Positions 53,251-62,795 of a stretch of DNA of 64,000 bases are shown in pieces (positions within the stretch are counted from its first letter, which is position 1; every line of letters starts with the position of its first letter). Source of the DNA: Lysinibacillus fusiformis (GTDB lineage Bacteria > Bacillota > Bacilli > Bacillales_A > Planococcaceae); contig NZ_PYWL01000001.1 of assembly GCF_003049525.1 (NCBI RefSeq), positions 964,871 to 1,028,870 of the forward strand. The letters run 5' to 3'. The notes beneath the pieces are model-generated. The model ran no database searches. It was not told the DNA's origin and worked only from the letters and a program-made list of their open reading frames with translations. Position numbers and translations under genes: made by a program.

Positions 53251-53957
53251 CACGCTTCCCCCTTTTTCACTGTTAAACGCTCAATACGTTTCTCATAATT
53301 TTCACCCAATAAAACGCGTTGAACGAAAACTCCTGGTGTATGGATATGATCTGGGTCTAACTCGCCAACTTCTACAATTTCTTCAACCTCAGCAATGGTA
53401 ATTTTACCTGCCATTGCAGCTAGCGGATTAAAGTTACGTGATGTTTTTCTATACACTAAATTACCTAGCTTATCTGCTTTCCATGCTTTAACTAGAGCAA
53501 AATCAGCAGTAATTCCTTTTTCTAATATATAGTCTTTCCCATCAAAAACCTTTACTTCTTTGCCTTCAGCAATGGGCGTACCAACTCCAGTAGCTGTATA
53601 AAACCCTGGAATCCCTGCTCCTCCTGCACGTAGGCGCTCAGCAAGTGTTCCTTGAGGCGTTAACTCTACCTCTAACTCACCACTTAAAAATTGTTGCTCA
53701 AAAATTTTATTCTCACCTACATAAGAGGCAACCATTTTTTTTATTTGCTTATTCGCTAATAGTAAGCCTAAGCCCCAATCATCTACACCGCAGTTATTAC
53801 TGACTACTGTTAAATCCTTGGTGCCCTTCTGCACTAAAGCTGCAATAGCCTTTTCTGGTATACCACATAGACCAAATCCTCCTACTGCTAACATATCTCC
53901 ATCCTTAATATCAGCAACCGCCTCTTCAAATGAACCCCACACTTTCCCATCCTTCAT
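53250..53957 (-). CDS. scoA: 3-oxoacid CoA-transferase subunit A
   Basis: 235-residue alpha subunit with the CoA-binding GGFGLCGIP near 25 and the GAGIPGFYT motif near 110. Partner of scoB in one operon. AGGGGG precedes the ATG. A LysR regulator is encoded upstream on the same strand, 119 bases away, and may or may not act on it. Confidence 0.93.
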   Translation of the reverse strand: MKDGKVWGSFEEAVADIKDGDMLAVGGFGLCGIPEKAIAALVQKGTKDLTVVSNNCGVDDWGLGLLLANKQIKKMVASYVGENKIFEQQFLSGELEVELTPQGTLAERLRAGGAGIPGFYTATGVGTPIAEGKEVKVFDGKDYILEKGITADFALVKAWKADKLGNLVYRKTSRNFNPLAAMAGKITIAEVEEIVEVGELDPDHIHTPGVFVQRVLLGENYEKRIERLTVKKGEA

Positions 53958-54076
53958 CTCGAAACCCCCTAAAATTGCTCGTTTATTAAGAAAAATTCTA
54001 CCTTATTAACATTTTACAAGTAAAGGAATTAATTAGAATACCACTTATTCCAAAATAGAATAAATCGCTATATTTC

Positions 54077-54949
54077 TTACTTACGTATCGTATTAAGTAA
54101 CTGTTTTAAGGCATACGATTGATATGTATTTTTTTTGGTGATAATCCCCAAACGCCAAGGCATGTCAAAATTAGCTAAGGGAATCATTTTGACATTATTA
54201 TTTGTTTGCTTAGTAGCAATAGAATATGGCAGTAATGTTATTCCTAAATTTGATGAGACCAGTTCAACTATCAAATCCCACTGCGAACTTTTATAGCCTA
54301 TATTTGGTGAAAATCCAACACTTTCACATGATTTAATCACATAATCATGTAAAGCGAACTCCTCAGCAAAAATAATAAAGGTTTCATTTTTTAAATCCTG
54401 CAATTGTATTTCGTTAAACTGAGCTAATGGGTGTAGTTCATTTATAAATACATAAAATTGATCTTCTACAAATGGCTGAACCGAAAACTTCCTTTCATCG
54501 GTCGGTAGTACAACAATCCCCATATCAACATCACCGTTTTCTACTAACGTACCCACCGTTTTTGCACCTCGTTCAACAAGCTCCAAATGCACGTCAGGAT
54601 ATTGTTGATGAAATTCTCTAGCCATTTTCGGAAAAAATAATGTCCCAATTAAAGGTGGAATCCCTAGCTTGATGGAGCCTTTCTTTATATTTAATAAATC
54701 ATCTAGTAAAATGTGCAGGTCTTGAACGGAACGCATGATTTTTTGCCCCTGTTTAAAAACAATACTACCTGCATCTGTTAGCTCGACATTGCGTGTAGAT
54801 CTATTCAATAGTTCTACATGCAATGTATCTTCTAATTTTTTTATGCTTTTACTTAATGAAGGCTGAGATACAAATGTTTCATTCGCAGCCTTCGTAAAGC
54901 TACCATGCTCGACAACAGACATAAATGCTTTTAAATCTCGTAATTCCAT
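54077..54949 (-). CDS. LysR-family transcriptional regulator
   Basis: 290 residues: N-terminal winged HTH (ELRDLKAFMSVVEHGSFTKAANETFVSQPSLSK, shown for position 2-34) and a substrate-binding domain of the CbnR/BenM/CidR type. Effector unknown. ATG 54949 has GGGGAAG 6 bases upstream. Possible targets are scoAB downstream or the divergent region above. Confidence 0.88.
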   Translation of the reverse strand: MELRDLKAFMSVVEHGSFTKAANETFVSQPSLSKSIKKLEDTLHVELLNRSTRNVELTDAGSIVFKQGQKIMRSVQDLHILLDDLLNIKKGSIKLGIPPLIGTLFFPKMAREFHQQYPDVHLELVERGAKTVGTLVENGDVDMGIVVLPTDERKFSVQPFVEDQFYVFINELHPLAQFNEIQLQDLKNETFIIFAEEFALHDYVIKSCESVGFSPNIGYKSSQWDLIVELVSSNLGITLLPYSIATKQTNNNVKMIPLANFDMPWRLGIITKKNTYQSYALKQLLNTIRK

Positions 54950-55112
54950 AAATATCTTCCCCATTTATTCTTTTTGATGAAAGTCTCAGCAAAATTCTCT
55001 TATAGTAATTAATTCTTCTTCATCTATGGTAATCCTTCTAGAAAAAATAAGTGCACGGAAACTACAACTATCATCCAGAAGATATTCCTTGATTTTCCAC
55101 ACACCTCTTCAA

Positions 55113-55167
55113 CAAAAAAATACACCACCTATCATTAGATTTTTACATCTAAATATAGTGGTGTATT
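55113..55167 (-). terminator. Intrinsic terminator of the LysE-family gene
   Basis: AATACACCAC / GTGGTGTATT outer stem with inner TAGAT/ATCTA pairing, then T7 on the minus strand. Confidence 0.8.
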
Positions 55168-55172
55168 GACTA

Positions 55173-55811
55173 TTAGTGGGCCTTTTCCAATGCTAATTTA
55201 ATGCCGAATCCTATTAACACAGCACCTGTCAATCCTTCGATTACTGCCTTAGTAGTTGGCCTTTTCATAAATGCACTAATGCGATCTAATAGATAGACAT
55301 AAAATACAAACCATAACATCGTTAAAGCTGTATATATTAATCCCATCATTAAAAACGGTAGGAATGTTCCACTCGTTCCATCCACAAATTGAGGAAGAAA
55401 TGTTAGGAAAAATACAGCCACCTTCGGATTCGTCACATTAGTGAGGAACCCTTGCTTAAAACATGATTGATGTGAGTACTTATGATCCATATTAGCTTCA
55501 TCCTGCACTTCGGGTGATTGTGCACGAATTGTCCGTAAGGTCCACAATGTTTTAATACCTAAATAACATAAGTAAACTGCACCAATATACTTTAATGCAG
55601 CAAACACATAAGCTGATTTCACAATAATAGCGGAAAGCCCAATGACAGCTGCGCACGTATGAATCAATAAACCACCGCAAGACCCTAAAATAGTCTGCAA
55701 GCCACCTTTTCTACTTACAATCAAGGTATTCTTTGTCGCAATAGCTGTATCTGGACCAGGTAAAATTATGAGTAAAATGCACATAACTAAGAAAACAGAG
55801 ATGTTAACCAT
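55173..55811 (-). CDS. LysE/RhtB-family amino acid exporter
   Basis: 212 residues, six membrane helices, with the family start LPGPDTAIATKNTL at 18-31 (PGP motif) and the second-half TNVTNPKVAVFFLTFLPQFV. Exports amino acids such as homoserine, threonine or lysine; the substrate is not fixed. GGGGAGC precedes the ATG. Confidence 0.88.
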   Translation of the reverse strand: MVNISVFLVMCILLIILPGPDTAIATKNTLIVSRKGGLQTILGSCGGLLIHTCAAVIGLSAIIVKSAYVFAALKYIGAVYLCYLGIKTLWTLRTIRAQSPEVQDEANMDHKYSHQSCFKQGFLTNVTNPKVAVFFLTFLPQFVDGTSGTFLPFLMMGLIYTALTMLWFVFYVYLLDRISAFMKRPTTKAVIEGLTGAVLIGFGIKLALEKAH

Positions 55812-55902
55812 TTTGCTCCCCTACTTTCTGTCAGAAAATTATAAAAATAATTGTAGCATATGTACTTCCTTACAGAAAGATACTAAATTTTTTCTTTTAA
55901 CA

Positions 55903-55949
55903 TTGACATACAACCATTAGGTGTTATATATTCATAACACCTAATGGTT
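55903..55949. promoter_or_regulatory. ArsR-type operator and promoter
   Basis: Perfect inverted repeat AACCATTAGGTGTTAT-N6-ATAACACCTAATGGTT (55912-55949, 16-bp arms). TTGACA at 55903-55908 and TATATT at 55927-55932 (18-base spacer) form the promoter, with the -10 in the centre of the palindrome. The downstream ArsR protein is the obvious binder, so autorepression is expected. Confidence 0.82.
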
Positions 55950-55977
55950 ACATTTTATCTATAAAGGAGATTGACAC

Positions 55978-56400
55978 ATGAGCGGAAAATTACCCGATAT
56001 TGTTAAAACAATTACACTTAATGCACCTATAGAAAAGGTGTGGGATACTGTAGCAACTGCAGAAAAAATTGCTGCTTGGTTTATGCCCAATGATTTTCAA
56101 CCTATTGAGGGACATGAATTTACGATTCAATCGCCGTTTGGTCCCTCACCCTGTAAAGTTGAACGTGTAGATGCGCCACATTTTCTAAGATTTGCTTGGG
56201 ATGAGGATGGTTGGTTCGTTACTTTTGAGCTAAAGGAAGTTGGAGAACAAACAGAATTTACCTTAACACATGGTGGCTGGAAGGAAGCTTCACATATTAT
56301 TCCTAAAGCTAACGCTGCTACTGAAGCCATTCGCACAAAAATGGATGGCGGCTGGACAATGATCATCCACCATAAATTAAAAGAAATTGCAGAAGCCTAA
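55978..56400 (+). CDS. SRPBCC (AHSA1-like) ligand-binding protein
   Basis: 140-residue helix-grip protein of the AHSA1/START-like group: [22 protein letters not shown] at the start, [16 protein letters not shown] strand [11 protein letters not shown], and the C-terminal [15 protein letters not shown] helix. These bind hydrophobic ligands and are commonly paired with ArsR regulators. It overlaps the ArsR start by one base (TAATG). AAAGGAG precedes the ATG. Confidence 0.87.
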   Translation: MSGKLPDIVKTITLNAPIEKVWDTVATAEKIAAWFMPNDFQPIEGHEFTIQSPFGPSPCKVERVDAPHFLRFAWDEDGWFVTFELKEVGEQTEFTLTHGGWKEASHIIPKANAATEAIRTKMDGGWTMIIHHKLKEIAEA

Positions 56401-56720
56401 TGATCCAAGAAGCAATTAAATATGACGTTTTTCAGGCAATTGCAGATCCGACAAGAAGAAATGTTTTAAAGCTACTTGCATCTAGTGATAGACCTATCTC
56501 TAATATTTCAGAGCATTTTGCGATTAGTCGAACAGCTGTTGTGAAGCACTTAAAAATTTTAGAACAGGCAGAGCTTGTGTCTGCTCAAAAAAAAGGTCGC
56601 GAAAAGATCTACACTTTGCATAGTGAGCGTTTAAAGGAAATTGAGGATTGGCTCCAATACTTTCATTTATTCTGGGACAATAAATTGGCGCAGCTACAAA
56701 GCCTGGTGGAAGACAATTAA
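56400..56720 (+). CDS. ArsR-family winged-helix repressor
   Basis: 106 residues with HTH ISNISEHFAISRTAVVKHLKIL followed by a wing with GREKIYTL. There are no metal-binding Cys residues (no CxC), so it is not an arsenic or zinc sensor; such paired regulators sense non-metal signals or work via the SRPBCC partner. One-base overlap with that gene. Likely binds the palindrome at 55912-55949. Confidence 0.88.
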   Translation: MIQEAIKYDVFQAIADPTRRNVLKLLASSDRPISNISEHFAISRTAVVKHLKILEQAELVSAQKKGREKIYTLHSERLKEIEDWLQYFHLFWDNKLAQLQSLVEDN

Positions 56721-56725
56721 AATAT

Positions 56726-56755
56726 GGAGCTGTCTTATTAGGGACAGCTCCTCAT
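56726..56755. terminator. Intrinsic terminator between convergent genes
   Basis: Nine-base stem GGAGCTGTC / GACAGCTCC with T-rich flank, better on the minus strand. Confidence 0.7.
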
Positions 56756-57535
56756 TTAAAAGAGATAAAATAATCCTCCATTAATAATGTCAATTTTAAT
56801 TTTAGATTCGTATTGCTCCTCTAATGCTTTTCTTTCAATTTCATAGCATTCCGGTTTATCCTCTACATCCTCATAAAAATAATCCAATACTCGTTGATCA
56901 CGTTGCCATCTCTTTTGCGCTTCAATGGCCCACGAATGATCATCCTTTTCAATAATGGATTCCACTGCTGCATTTAATCTTTCAAGAGCACGTACTGGTT
57001 TTATTATATATTGCACATGAAAAACATTCTCTGCTGGTTCGGAGTCATAATCTGAGGCATAAATCGATTCATGAAAATTCTCTTTGATAACACCCGTTAA
57101 TAAATTAATACCAAATGAATACATCATTTCTTTTGTCCGATCACAGCAATAGGAAACTTTAAAATTAACGCCTAGCCATGGAGTAAGGATAACCTGCCCC
57201 ATTGCATGATCAACTTTTTCAAATAATTGGACATAGGCACCTAGTTCTCCTGTCGCATGAAAAAGCTGATTTAACCGTGGTGAGCCATAATGAATAACTT
57301 CACCAAACAAGTTACCGGCCATAGCTGTCTGATCTGTAATAAAGGTCACTTGAGCTGGGTTTGGTTCACTATTAGTTGCCTCTATATATTGCCAATAAAA
57401 TGGTCTATTCATAATCCTTTTATCAATATCTACCGTCAACTGCACGGTCAAAGAATGATTCTCTTCCCCTAAAATAGGGCATTCATTTTCGGCGAAAAAT
57501 CCCTTTAAATACTCATGAACTTGCTGCGGATACAT
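56756..57535 (-). CDS. yqhG: YqhG-family protein
   Basis: 259-residue soluble protein of the YqhG family found in Bacillus beside the YqhH helicase gene, as here (16 bases apart). The MYPQQVHEYLKGFF start and VNFKVSYCCDRTKEMMYSFGINL middle are recognisable. Biochemical role unknown; conserved pairing suggests it works with the helicase. GGAGGG precedes the ATG. Confidence 0.85.
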   Translation of the reverse strand: MYPQQVHEYLKGFFAENECPILGEENHSLTVQLTVDIDKRIMNRPFYWQYIEATNSEPNPAQVTFITDQTAMAGNLFGEVIHYGSPRLNQLFHATGELGAYVQLFEKVDHAMGQVILTPWLGVNFKVSYCCDRTKEMMYSFGINLLTGVIKENFHESIYASDYDSEPAENVFHVQYIIKPVRALERLNAAVESIIEKDDHSWAIEAQKRWQRDQRVLDYFYEDVEDKPECYEIERKALEEQYESKIKIDIINGGLFYLF

Positions 57536-57551
57536 AGTTTCCCTCCTTACC

Positions 57552-59060
57552 TCATACTGATTTTTTTAAGTTTGTTAAAATGGCATCTAAATCACCAACC
57601 ACTTTTTCAAACACATCGATTTTGGTATGAAGTAATTCTAAGATTTTTTCTTCAATGGTATTTTCAATAGCAAGATTATATATGTGAACATCATGCTCCT
57701 GCCCCAAACGATGGACACGACCAATTCGTTGCTCTAGCTTCATAGGATTCCATGGTAAATCATAATTGATGACATGATGACAAAATTGAAGATTTATTCC
57801 CTCTCCACCAGCCTCTGTGGCAATGAGTACTTGTGCTCTTTCTTTGAATAAATGCTTCATATAATCTCGTTTACTTTTATTAAATTTACCGTTAAACAAT
57901 ACACTTGTAATACCTTTGGAATGTAAATACCATTGTAAGTAGATTTGAGTTGCACGGTATTCTGTAAAAATAATAACCTTATCCTTCGCCTGTTCAATAA
58001 TCTCAATCGTCTTTTCTGCTTTAGAATTCACTTCTAACGCCATTAGTTTGGCTAAAATGGCTTCCATTTCTTGTGATTGTCCATGCTCCTTCAGCATATT
58101 TGTTAATGTTAATGCTGTTGCTTCCTTGCTACTGCACATTTCCTTCTGCAAAGTAATTAATGCAAAAGATCCTTTGTTTTCAAGTGAGCCAAGGAGATCG
58201 TAAACTTCTCTTTCTTCTTCCGTAAAGGTAATCGGCACAATTTGAACGCAACGATTGGTCCATTCAATACCTGTATCTTCTCTTCGATTTCTCACCATCA
58301 CCTGATTGACCAATTCTTTCAAATAATCATCATGTTCTAGATGATGCTTACTGGCTGAAAAGGCCGATTGGAAGGTATCATAGTTCCCCAGATGTCCTGG
58401 TTTTAATAAGGAAATTAAATAATATAATTCGAAAACATCATTTTGTATAGGAGTGGCAGTTAATAATAAGCAAAACTTTTTCTTTAATCCTTGGACGAAC
58501 TCATAAATTTGTGTTTTATTATTTTTTAATTTATGGGCCTCGTCAATAATAATCATATCGTAATCCTGCTCATAAATACGCTCCCTATGAGGGCTCTTTT
58601 TCGCCGTATCCATACTCATGATAATGACGTCATAGCGCTCTATTGGACAATTTTTTTTATAAGCAATAGCAGGTATATGAAATTTTAAATTTAACTCTTC
58701 AATCCATTGATTAATAAGGGAAGCTGGCGCTAATATTAATGCCTTCTTCACAAGGCCCCTTAACAGATATTCCTTTAAAATCAAACCCGCTTCAATTGTT
58801 TTACCAAGACCTACTTCATCTGCTAAAATGGCTTTTCCATTCATGCGTTCAATGACTGTTTCAGCTGCTTCTAGCTGATGTGCAAGAGGTTTTAAATTTG
58901 GTAAATACTTTGTAGCTTGTAGACCTTTGAAATCAGGGATTAATTTCATTTTGACAATATCATAGTTCATCTTATATAATGTCCAGCTATGCCATTGTTC
59001 AAGATCATTGACGCGATTGATAAAGCCTTCTTCCCATTCTGACGACCTCTCTATTTTCAT
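57552..59060 (-). CDS. yqhH: SNF2-family helicase YqhH
   Basis: 502 residues with two RecA-like lobes: ADEVGLGKTIEAGL (Walker A), LILAPASLINQW, IIDEAHKLKN (DEAH box), LLLTATPIQN, then YRATQIYLQWYL, LIATEAGGEGINLQFCHHVINYD and QRIGRVHRLGQ. An ATP-driven DNA translocase of the Swi2/Snf2 type; in bacteria such enzymes remodel RNA polymerase or DNA-protein complexes. ATG 59060 fits GGGGTGAT. It is upstream of yqhG and probably cotranscribed. Confidence 0.92.
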   Translation of the reverse strand: MKIERSSEWEEGFINRVNDLEQWHSWTLYKMNYDIVKMKLIPDFKGLQATKYLPNLKPLAHQLEAAETVIERMNGKAILADEVGLGKTIEAGLILKEYLLRGLVKKALILAPASLINQWIEELNLKFHIPAIAYKKNCPIERYDVIIMSMDTAKKSPHRERIYEQDYDMIIIDEAHKLKNNKTQIYEFVQGLKKKFCLLLTATPIQNDVFELYYLISLLKPGHLGNYDTFQSAFSASKHHLEHDDYLKELVNQVMVRNRREDTGIEWTNRCVQIVPITFTEEEREVYDLLGSLENKGSFALITLQKEMCSSKEATALTLTNMLKEHGQSQEMEAILAKLMALEVNSKAEKTIEIIEQAKDKVIIFTEYRATQIYLQWYLHSKGITSVLFNGKFNKSKRDYMKHLFKERAQVLIATEAGGEGINLQFCHHVINYDLPWNPMKLEQRIGRVHRLGQEHDVHIYNLAIENTIEEKILELLHTKIDVFEKVVGDLDAILTNLKKSV

Positions 59061-59130
59061 GATCATCACCCCACCATGTCAGTATTTCTCCTTAGGTTGT
59101 CCAAAAAAGAGAAAGCTATGTTCGATCTAT

Positions 59131-59172
59131 ACAAAAAACACCCAATGAATGTAATTTTTTCATTGAGTGTTT
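59131..59172 (-). terminator. Intrinsic terminator of the reductase/AraC unit
   Basis: Stem AAACACTCAATGAA / TTCATTGGGTGTTT read on the minus strand, then T6. Confidence 0.8.
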
Positions 59173-59173
59173 G

Positions 59174-60037
59174 TTAATTCATCTGTTTGCGGAAAATACT
59201 AGGTGATAAACCTGTCACCTTTTTAAAGACACGACTAAAATAAAAATAATCCGTATAACCTACTCGATCAGCTATTTCCTTTATAGAAAAATCAGATGAC
59301 CTTAATAGCATTTTGGATTTTTGAATACGTAAATCAGTTAAATAAACATGGGGACTGACACCCATTCTTTTTTCAAATACATAGCTCAATTTTCTACGGT
59401 CCCAATTACATTCATTAGCTATATCGCTCACAGTAATATTCTTTGTAAAATTTTCTTGTATATACGTCAAAATGGATGCTATGTTTTGATAATCTTTCAC
59501 CTTCATCAATAAAATTATTTCCTCTAAAATATTTAAAAAGAGTACTTTGGATTGAAGAAATGATAAATGACTACCCTTTTGATTTGTTGCGATTAATTGC
59601 TGCACTATGTTCATTAATTTCATGTGTTCTACAACCTGTAAAGGAAAATGACTATTATAAAGAGGAAGTTTCGCCTGTTCTTCATCAGATAGGTGAAAGT
59701 AAATGACTACATATTCTAATTTGGCCTCATTAACAGCTAAGAATCGACTGGGGAAATTGGGACCAACATGGAGGATTCGTCCTTTTTTTATGTGATAATT
59801 AGTGCCTTCTATTTTAACGTCACCTATCCCATTGATTGGGAAGATAAGTCTAGCTACATTTTCCTTTGTCTCGCTAGTCTCAGCAACCGTTTCAGAAGAA
59901 ATCTGATCAGTAGTGACAGACGTAAATGTTAAAGGTGCCATTGTATAGAATTCTATAATTTCTTGCGTATTTATACTGAATAGCTCCCTTCCTATAGCAT
60001 GTTTTAAAACAACAAGAAAGGAACACCTAAAATGCAT
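59174..60037 (-). CDS. AraC-family regulator
   Basis: 287 residues with a cupin-like N-terminal sensor (about 40-130) and two C-terminal HTHs: ITVSDIANECNWDRRKLSYVFEKRMG and FSIKEIADRVGYTDYFYFSRVFKKVTG. 18 bases after the ferredoxin reductase gene, so part of its Fur-controlled unit. AraC proteins in such places often activate siderophore or iron-uptake genes when the siderophore is present (as Btr does); the target here is unknown. AGGAGC 5 bases before the ATG. Confidence 0.85.
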   Translation of the reverse strand: MHFRCSFLVVLKHAIGRELFSINTQEIIEFYTMAPLTFTSVTTDQISSETVAETSETKENVARLIFPINGIGDVKIEGTNYHIKKGRILHVGPNFPSRFLAVNEAKLEYVVIYFHLSDEEQAKLPLYNSHFPLQVVEHMKLMNIVQQLIATNQKGSHLSFLQSKVLFLNILEEIILLMKVKDYQNIASILTYIQENFTKNITVSDIANECNWDRRKLSYVFEKRMGVSPHVYLTDLRIQKSKMLLRSSDFSIKEIADRVGYTDYFYFSRVFKKVTGLSPSIFRKQMN

Positions 60038-60055
60038 GAGTGCTCCTAAGATTGA

Positions 60056-61105
60056 TTATTTTAAGCTTTCCTGTAATAGCTTGCGATTACGTTGTTTGAA
60101 AATATCATTATGTGAGGATACAATACCGCCATCAGAAGCATCTGGCTGAATATACTTCTTCGCACTATTCACTGCGTGCAATGCATCATGAAAAGCTGCT
60201 GCAATTAAATGGATTTTGCCATCATGGTGCAAAATATCTCCTGCCGCATAAAGACCCGGAATAGATGATTCACTATTTATAGTACCAGCTATGAAATAGT
60301 CGTTTTTACGTTCAATTGCTAATGGACTATTATCTAAAAGTTCCTTATCACGTACATAGCCATGACTGATGACAACTTCATCGATAGGAATTTCCGTCAC
60401 AGTACCTGTTTCATGGTTTGTTAAAGCAATTGCTTTAATCATTCCTTCTTGATCATCTGCAATTAATTTTGTAATTTCAGAATTATAATGGCATTCAATC
60501 GCACTATTCGTAAGCTCCGTAATTTGAGCCTCATGTGCAGACAATTGATCTTTTCGATACGTTAAATAGACCTTTGACGCCACTTCCATTAACTCTAGTG
60601 CCCAATCTACAGCTGTATTACCGCCACCAGAAATAATGACCGCTTTATTTTTAAATTTTTCATAGGATTTGATAGTATAGTTTAAATTAGATACCTCAAA
60701 TCGTTCAGCTCCCTCAATCTCTATTTTTTGAGGATTAAGGATGCCACCACCAATAGCAACTATGACCGTTCTTGAATAGTGAATATTCCCAGACTCGGCT
60801 GTAATAACGAAAATACCCTCTTCGTTTTTAGCAATTGATAATACCTTTTCATCTGTATAAATAGAAGGATTAAATGTTAAGGCTTGCTCTACTAACTGCT
60901 TAATGAGTTGGCCACCTGAAATTGGCGTAACGCCCCCAATGTCCCAAATCATTTTCTCTGGGTAAACGTGGATTTTTCCCCCAAGCTGCGACTGAGATTC
61001 AATTAGCTTCGTCTTCATTTCACGTAAGCCACAATAAAAGCTAGAATATAACCCTGCTGGTCCTCCACCAATGATCGTTACATCATACAATTCTTGTTCA
61101 AACAA
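60056..61105 (-). CDS. Ferredoxin-NADP+ reductase, thioredoxin-reductase-like (YumC/YcgT type)
   Basis: 349-residue flavoprotein: FAD site IIGGGPAGLYSSFYCGLRE, NADPH site ISGGGNTAVDWALEL, and the C-terminal AAGDILHHDGKIHLIAAAFHDA. The redox Cys pair of thioredoxin reductase is absent, as in FNR2/YumC. It delivers electrons from NADPH to ferredoxin or flavodoxin; the Fur box upstream suggests a role in iron release, like the iron-regulated YcgT. TTG start with AAAGGTG 10 bases upstream. Confidence 0.9.
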   Translation of the reverse strand: MFEQELYDVTIIGGGPAGLYSSFYCGLREMKTKLIESQSQLGGKIHVYPEKMIWDIGGVTPISGGQLIKQLVEQALTFNPSIYTDEKVLSIAKNEEGIFVITAESGNIHYSRTVIVAIGGGILNPQKIEIEGAERFEVSNLNYTIKSYEKFKNKAVIISGGGNTAVDWALELMEVASKVYLTYRKDQLSAHEAQITELTNSAIECHYNSEITKLIADDQEGMIKAIALTNHETGTVTEIPIDEVVISHGYVRDKELLDNSPLAIERKNDYFIAGTINSESSIPGLYAAGDILHHDGKIHLIAAAFHDALHAVNSAKKYIQPDASDGGIVSSHNDIFKQRNRKLLQESLK

Positions 61106-61232
61106 TACTTAACACACCTTTCGTTTATGTTTATTTCCTATCTCAACAATTGGGCTGCGGCATCAGCTGAACTACAACCCCTACTGTATACTTTTCATCT
61201 TATAAAAATGCTTATTATTTCCTTCCTCCCCT
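61106..61232. other. Leader region of the reductase unit
   Basis: About 120-base leader between the Fur-controlled promoter and the TTG start. No clear structure. Confidence 0.4.
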
Positions 61233-61260
61233 ATTATACGATAATGATAATCATTATCAA
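61233..61260 (-). promoter_or_regulatory. Fur box and promoter of the ferredoxin reductase unit
   Basis: GATAATGATAATCATTATC at 61240-61258, identical to the box at 27463. TTGATA (61260-61255), 16-base spacer, TATAAT (61238-61233) form the promoter; the box lies between and over the -35. Confidence 0.9.
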
Positions 61261-61762
61261 GTAAAACTTCCCCTTTTCAAAGCTATTTTGTCAATTCTTA
61301 CTATTATTTAAATCATTTTTATATCGTAATTCCATCGACCATGCACTCTCAAACTAACATTAATTGCTAGTTTTAATATGTATGAAGTATAAAGTAATAG
61401 CTGTCCTAGCAGCAGGCTCCTCCTTAGCTATACGAGCTTTGCTCCAATAAGAGATAGAGCCCTTTTTCTGTTGAGACTAACGGTGCAGGTTAGTTTAAGA
61501 GTGTTGTTTAACTTGTGTTCAACAATCGGGCCAGATTGTGGAGGAACATTTTCAACGGAATTTGATATTGTTGTTAAAATTCAGAGTGAGATTGTGAAGT
61601 TTCTCACTTAAACTAACAGGTCAGGTTAGTTGTATAATCTTTGGCTCATGCAGTTATAGCTGTATGAGCCGAAGAATAGTTAGTAGGGGATAAAGATGGA
61701 GACTGTTTAATTTAAGTCGTTTGAAAACGAATGGAAATATCCGGAAAGGGAGGCTTGAATAC
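61261..61762. other. 500-base stretch without a gene; repeated GGTTAGTT motifs
   Basis: CAGGTTAGTT occurs at 61486-61495 and 61622-61631, an inverted copy (AACTAACAGG) at 61611-61620, and an 11-bp inverted repeat GTTAGTTTAAG / CTTAAACTAAC at 61489-61499 / 61607-61617. A hairpin GGCTCAT-CAG / CTG-ATGAGCC lies at 61643-61670. No frame with protein features. It may be the remnant of a small repetitive element. Confidence 0.4.
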
Positions 61763-61794
61763 AAAAGAGGCTTCTTATGTTGATTAACCTCTTT
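61763..61794 (-). terminator. Terminator of the LytTR-DUF3021 pair
   Basis: AAAGAGG / CCTCTTT stem with a 17-base loop and TTTTG on the minus strand. Confidence 0.55.
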
Positions 61795-61817
61795 AAATAA
61801 TTTTCTATCAAAGAAAT

Positions 61818-62255
61818 CTATTGATTATTACTACTGTCTGTATGAACAATGATTTTCTGCTTCATTTTTTTTACTTCCGATTGACTATAAAAATAAAATA
61901 ACAGCCAAACTAGTGCAAAAATTAATACATTAAATAGTAACAATAGAATCGTTAGTTTTATCGAAAATGTTGGAAGCCATTTTAAAGAAAAGGCGACAGC
62001 TATAAAGGTCCCTATAGCGATAAAAAAATGACAAGCACTTTGTTGTAAAAATGTTAAACGTTCTGTCCTATAGACGTATGAAGGTAGTATACAGGCAATG
62101 CCAACAGTAACTGATCCCAAAATTTGTTGTGGAAAATTAGATATAACAGCTTCTAAAAACAAATCCCCTTTCAACCAATATCCAATAAGATTTACAAAAA
62201 CAAAAACTGTACAGCCCATACTTATTCCAAACCATAAATTCTTGAAAAAGTTCAT
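61818..62255 (-). CDS. DUF3021 membrane protein
   Basis: 145-residue four-helix membrane protein of the DUF3021 family. It is nearly always encoded with a LytTR regulator, as here (4 bases apart), and is thought to inhibit that regulator by holding it at the membrane. GGGGGT precedes the ATG. Confidence 0.85.
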   Translation of the reverse strand: MNFFKNLWFGISMGCTVFVFVNLIGYWLKGDLFLEAVISNFPQQILGSVTVGIACILPSYVYRTERLTFLQQSACHFFIAIGTFIAVAFSLKWLPTFSIKLTILLLLFNVLIFALVWLLFYFYSQSEVKKMKQKIIVHTDSSNNQ

Positions 62256-62259
62256 GTAC

Positions 62260-62700
62260 TTATACCCCCAAGCGCTCTTTAAATGATTTTTTATAATTGC
62301 GTGAAATGACTTCTTTTATTCCTAAAGTAAGCTCGATTTCCATTGTGCCATTAAAGGAAGCTTCAATATTTCTGATTTTTCTAGGATTAATGATGGCAGA
62401 TTTAGAAATCCGAATAAATCCTTCCCCTAGTTGCTGCTCTAACTCGTACAAAGGTTTATTCATAAGTACACGATTACCATCGTCGCTATATAGTACTAAA
62501 TCTTTACCTTCCGTCCTAATAGCTATAACAGAATTAGGCTCGATAATATGTACTTTATTGTTAGCGGTCCCTGTTAAAATTTGTTGTTCTTCTTGTTGTA
62601 AGAGTGAGATTGCAGCCTGTATAGTTGGCGTTAATTTAGAAACGCAGATTGTTATGTAGGGTTCATCAATTTGTGGATCAATTTTTATGTCTATCTTCAA
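62260..62700 (-). CDS. LytTR-family DNA-binding regulator
   Basis: 146 residues: a short N-terminal segment and a LytTR domain (about 45-145) with RISKSAIINPRKIRNIEASFNGTMEIEL. There is no receiver domain, so control probably comes from the DUF3021 partner. TTG 62700 fits the ribosome site GAGGTG 6 bases upstream better than the ATG 6 bases earlier. A 12-bp palindrome lies about 100 bases upstream and could be a target. Confidence 0.87.
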   Translation of the reverse strand: MKIDIKIDPQIDEPYITICVSKLTPTIQAAISLLQQEEQQILTGTANNKVHIIEPNSVIAIRTEGKDLVLYSDDGNRVLMNKPLYELEQQLGEGFIRISKSAIINPRKIRNIEASFNGTMEIELTLGIKEVISRNYKKSFKERLGV

Positions 62701-62795
62701 CTCCATCACCTCTCTATAAAAATATACCATAAATTACAAATCGAATAATGCAGGTTGTCATCCATAAAAAGCATTTCACCTTTCAATAAAGACAT

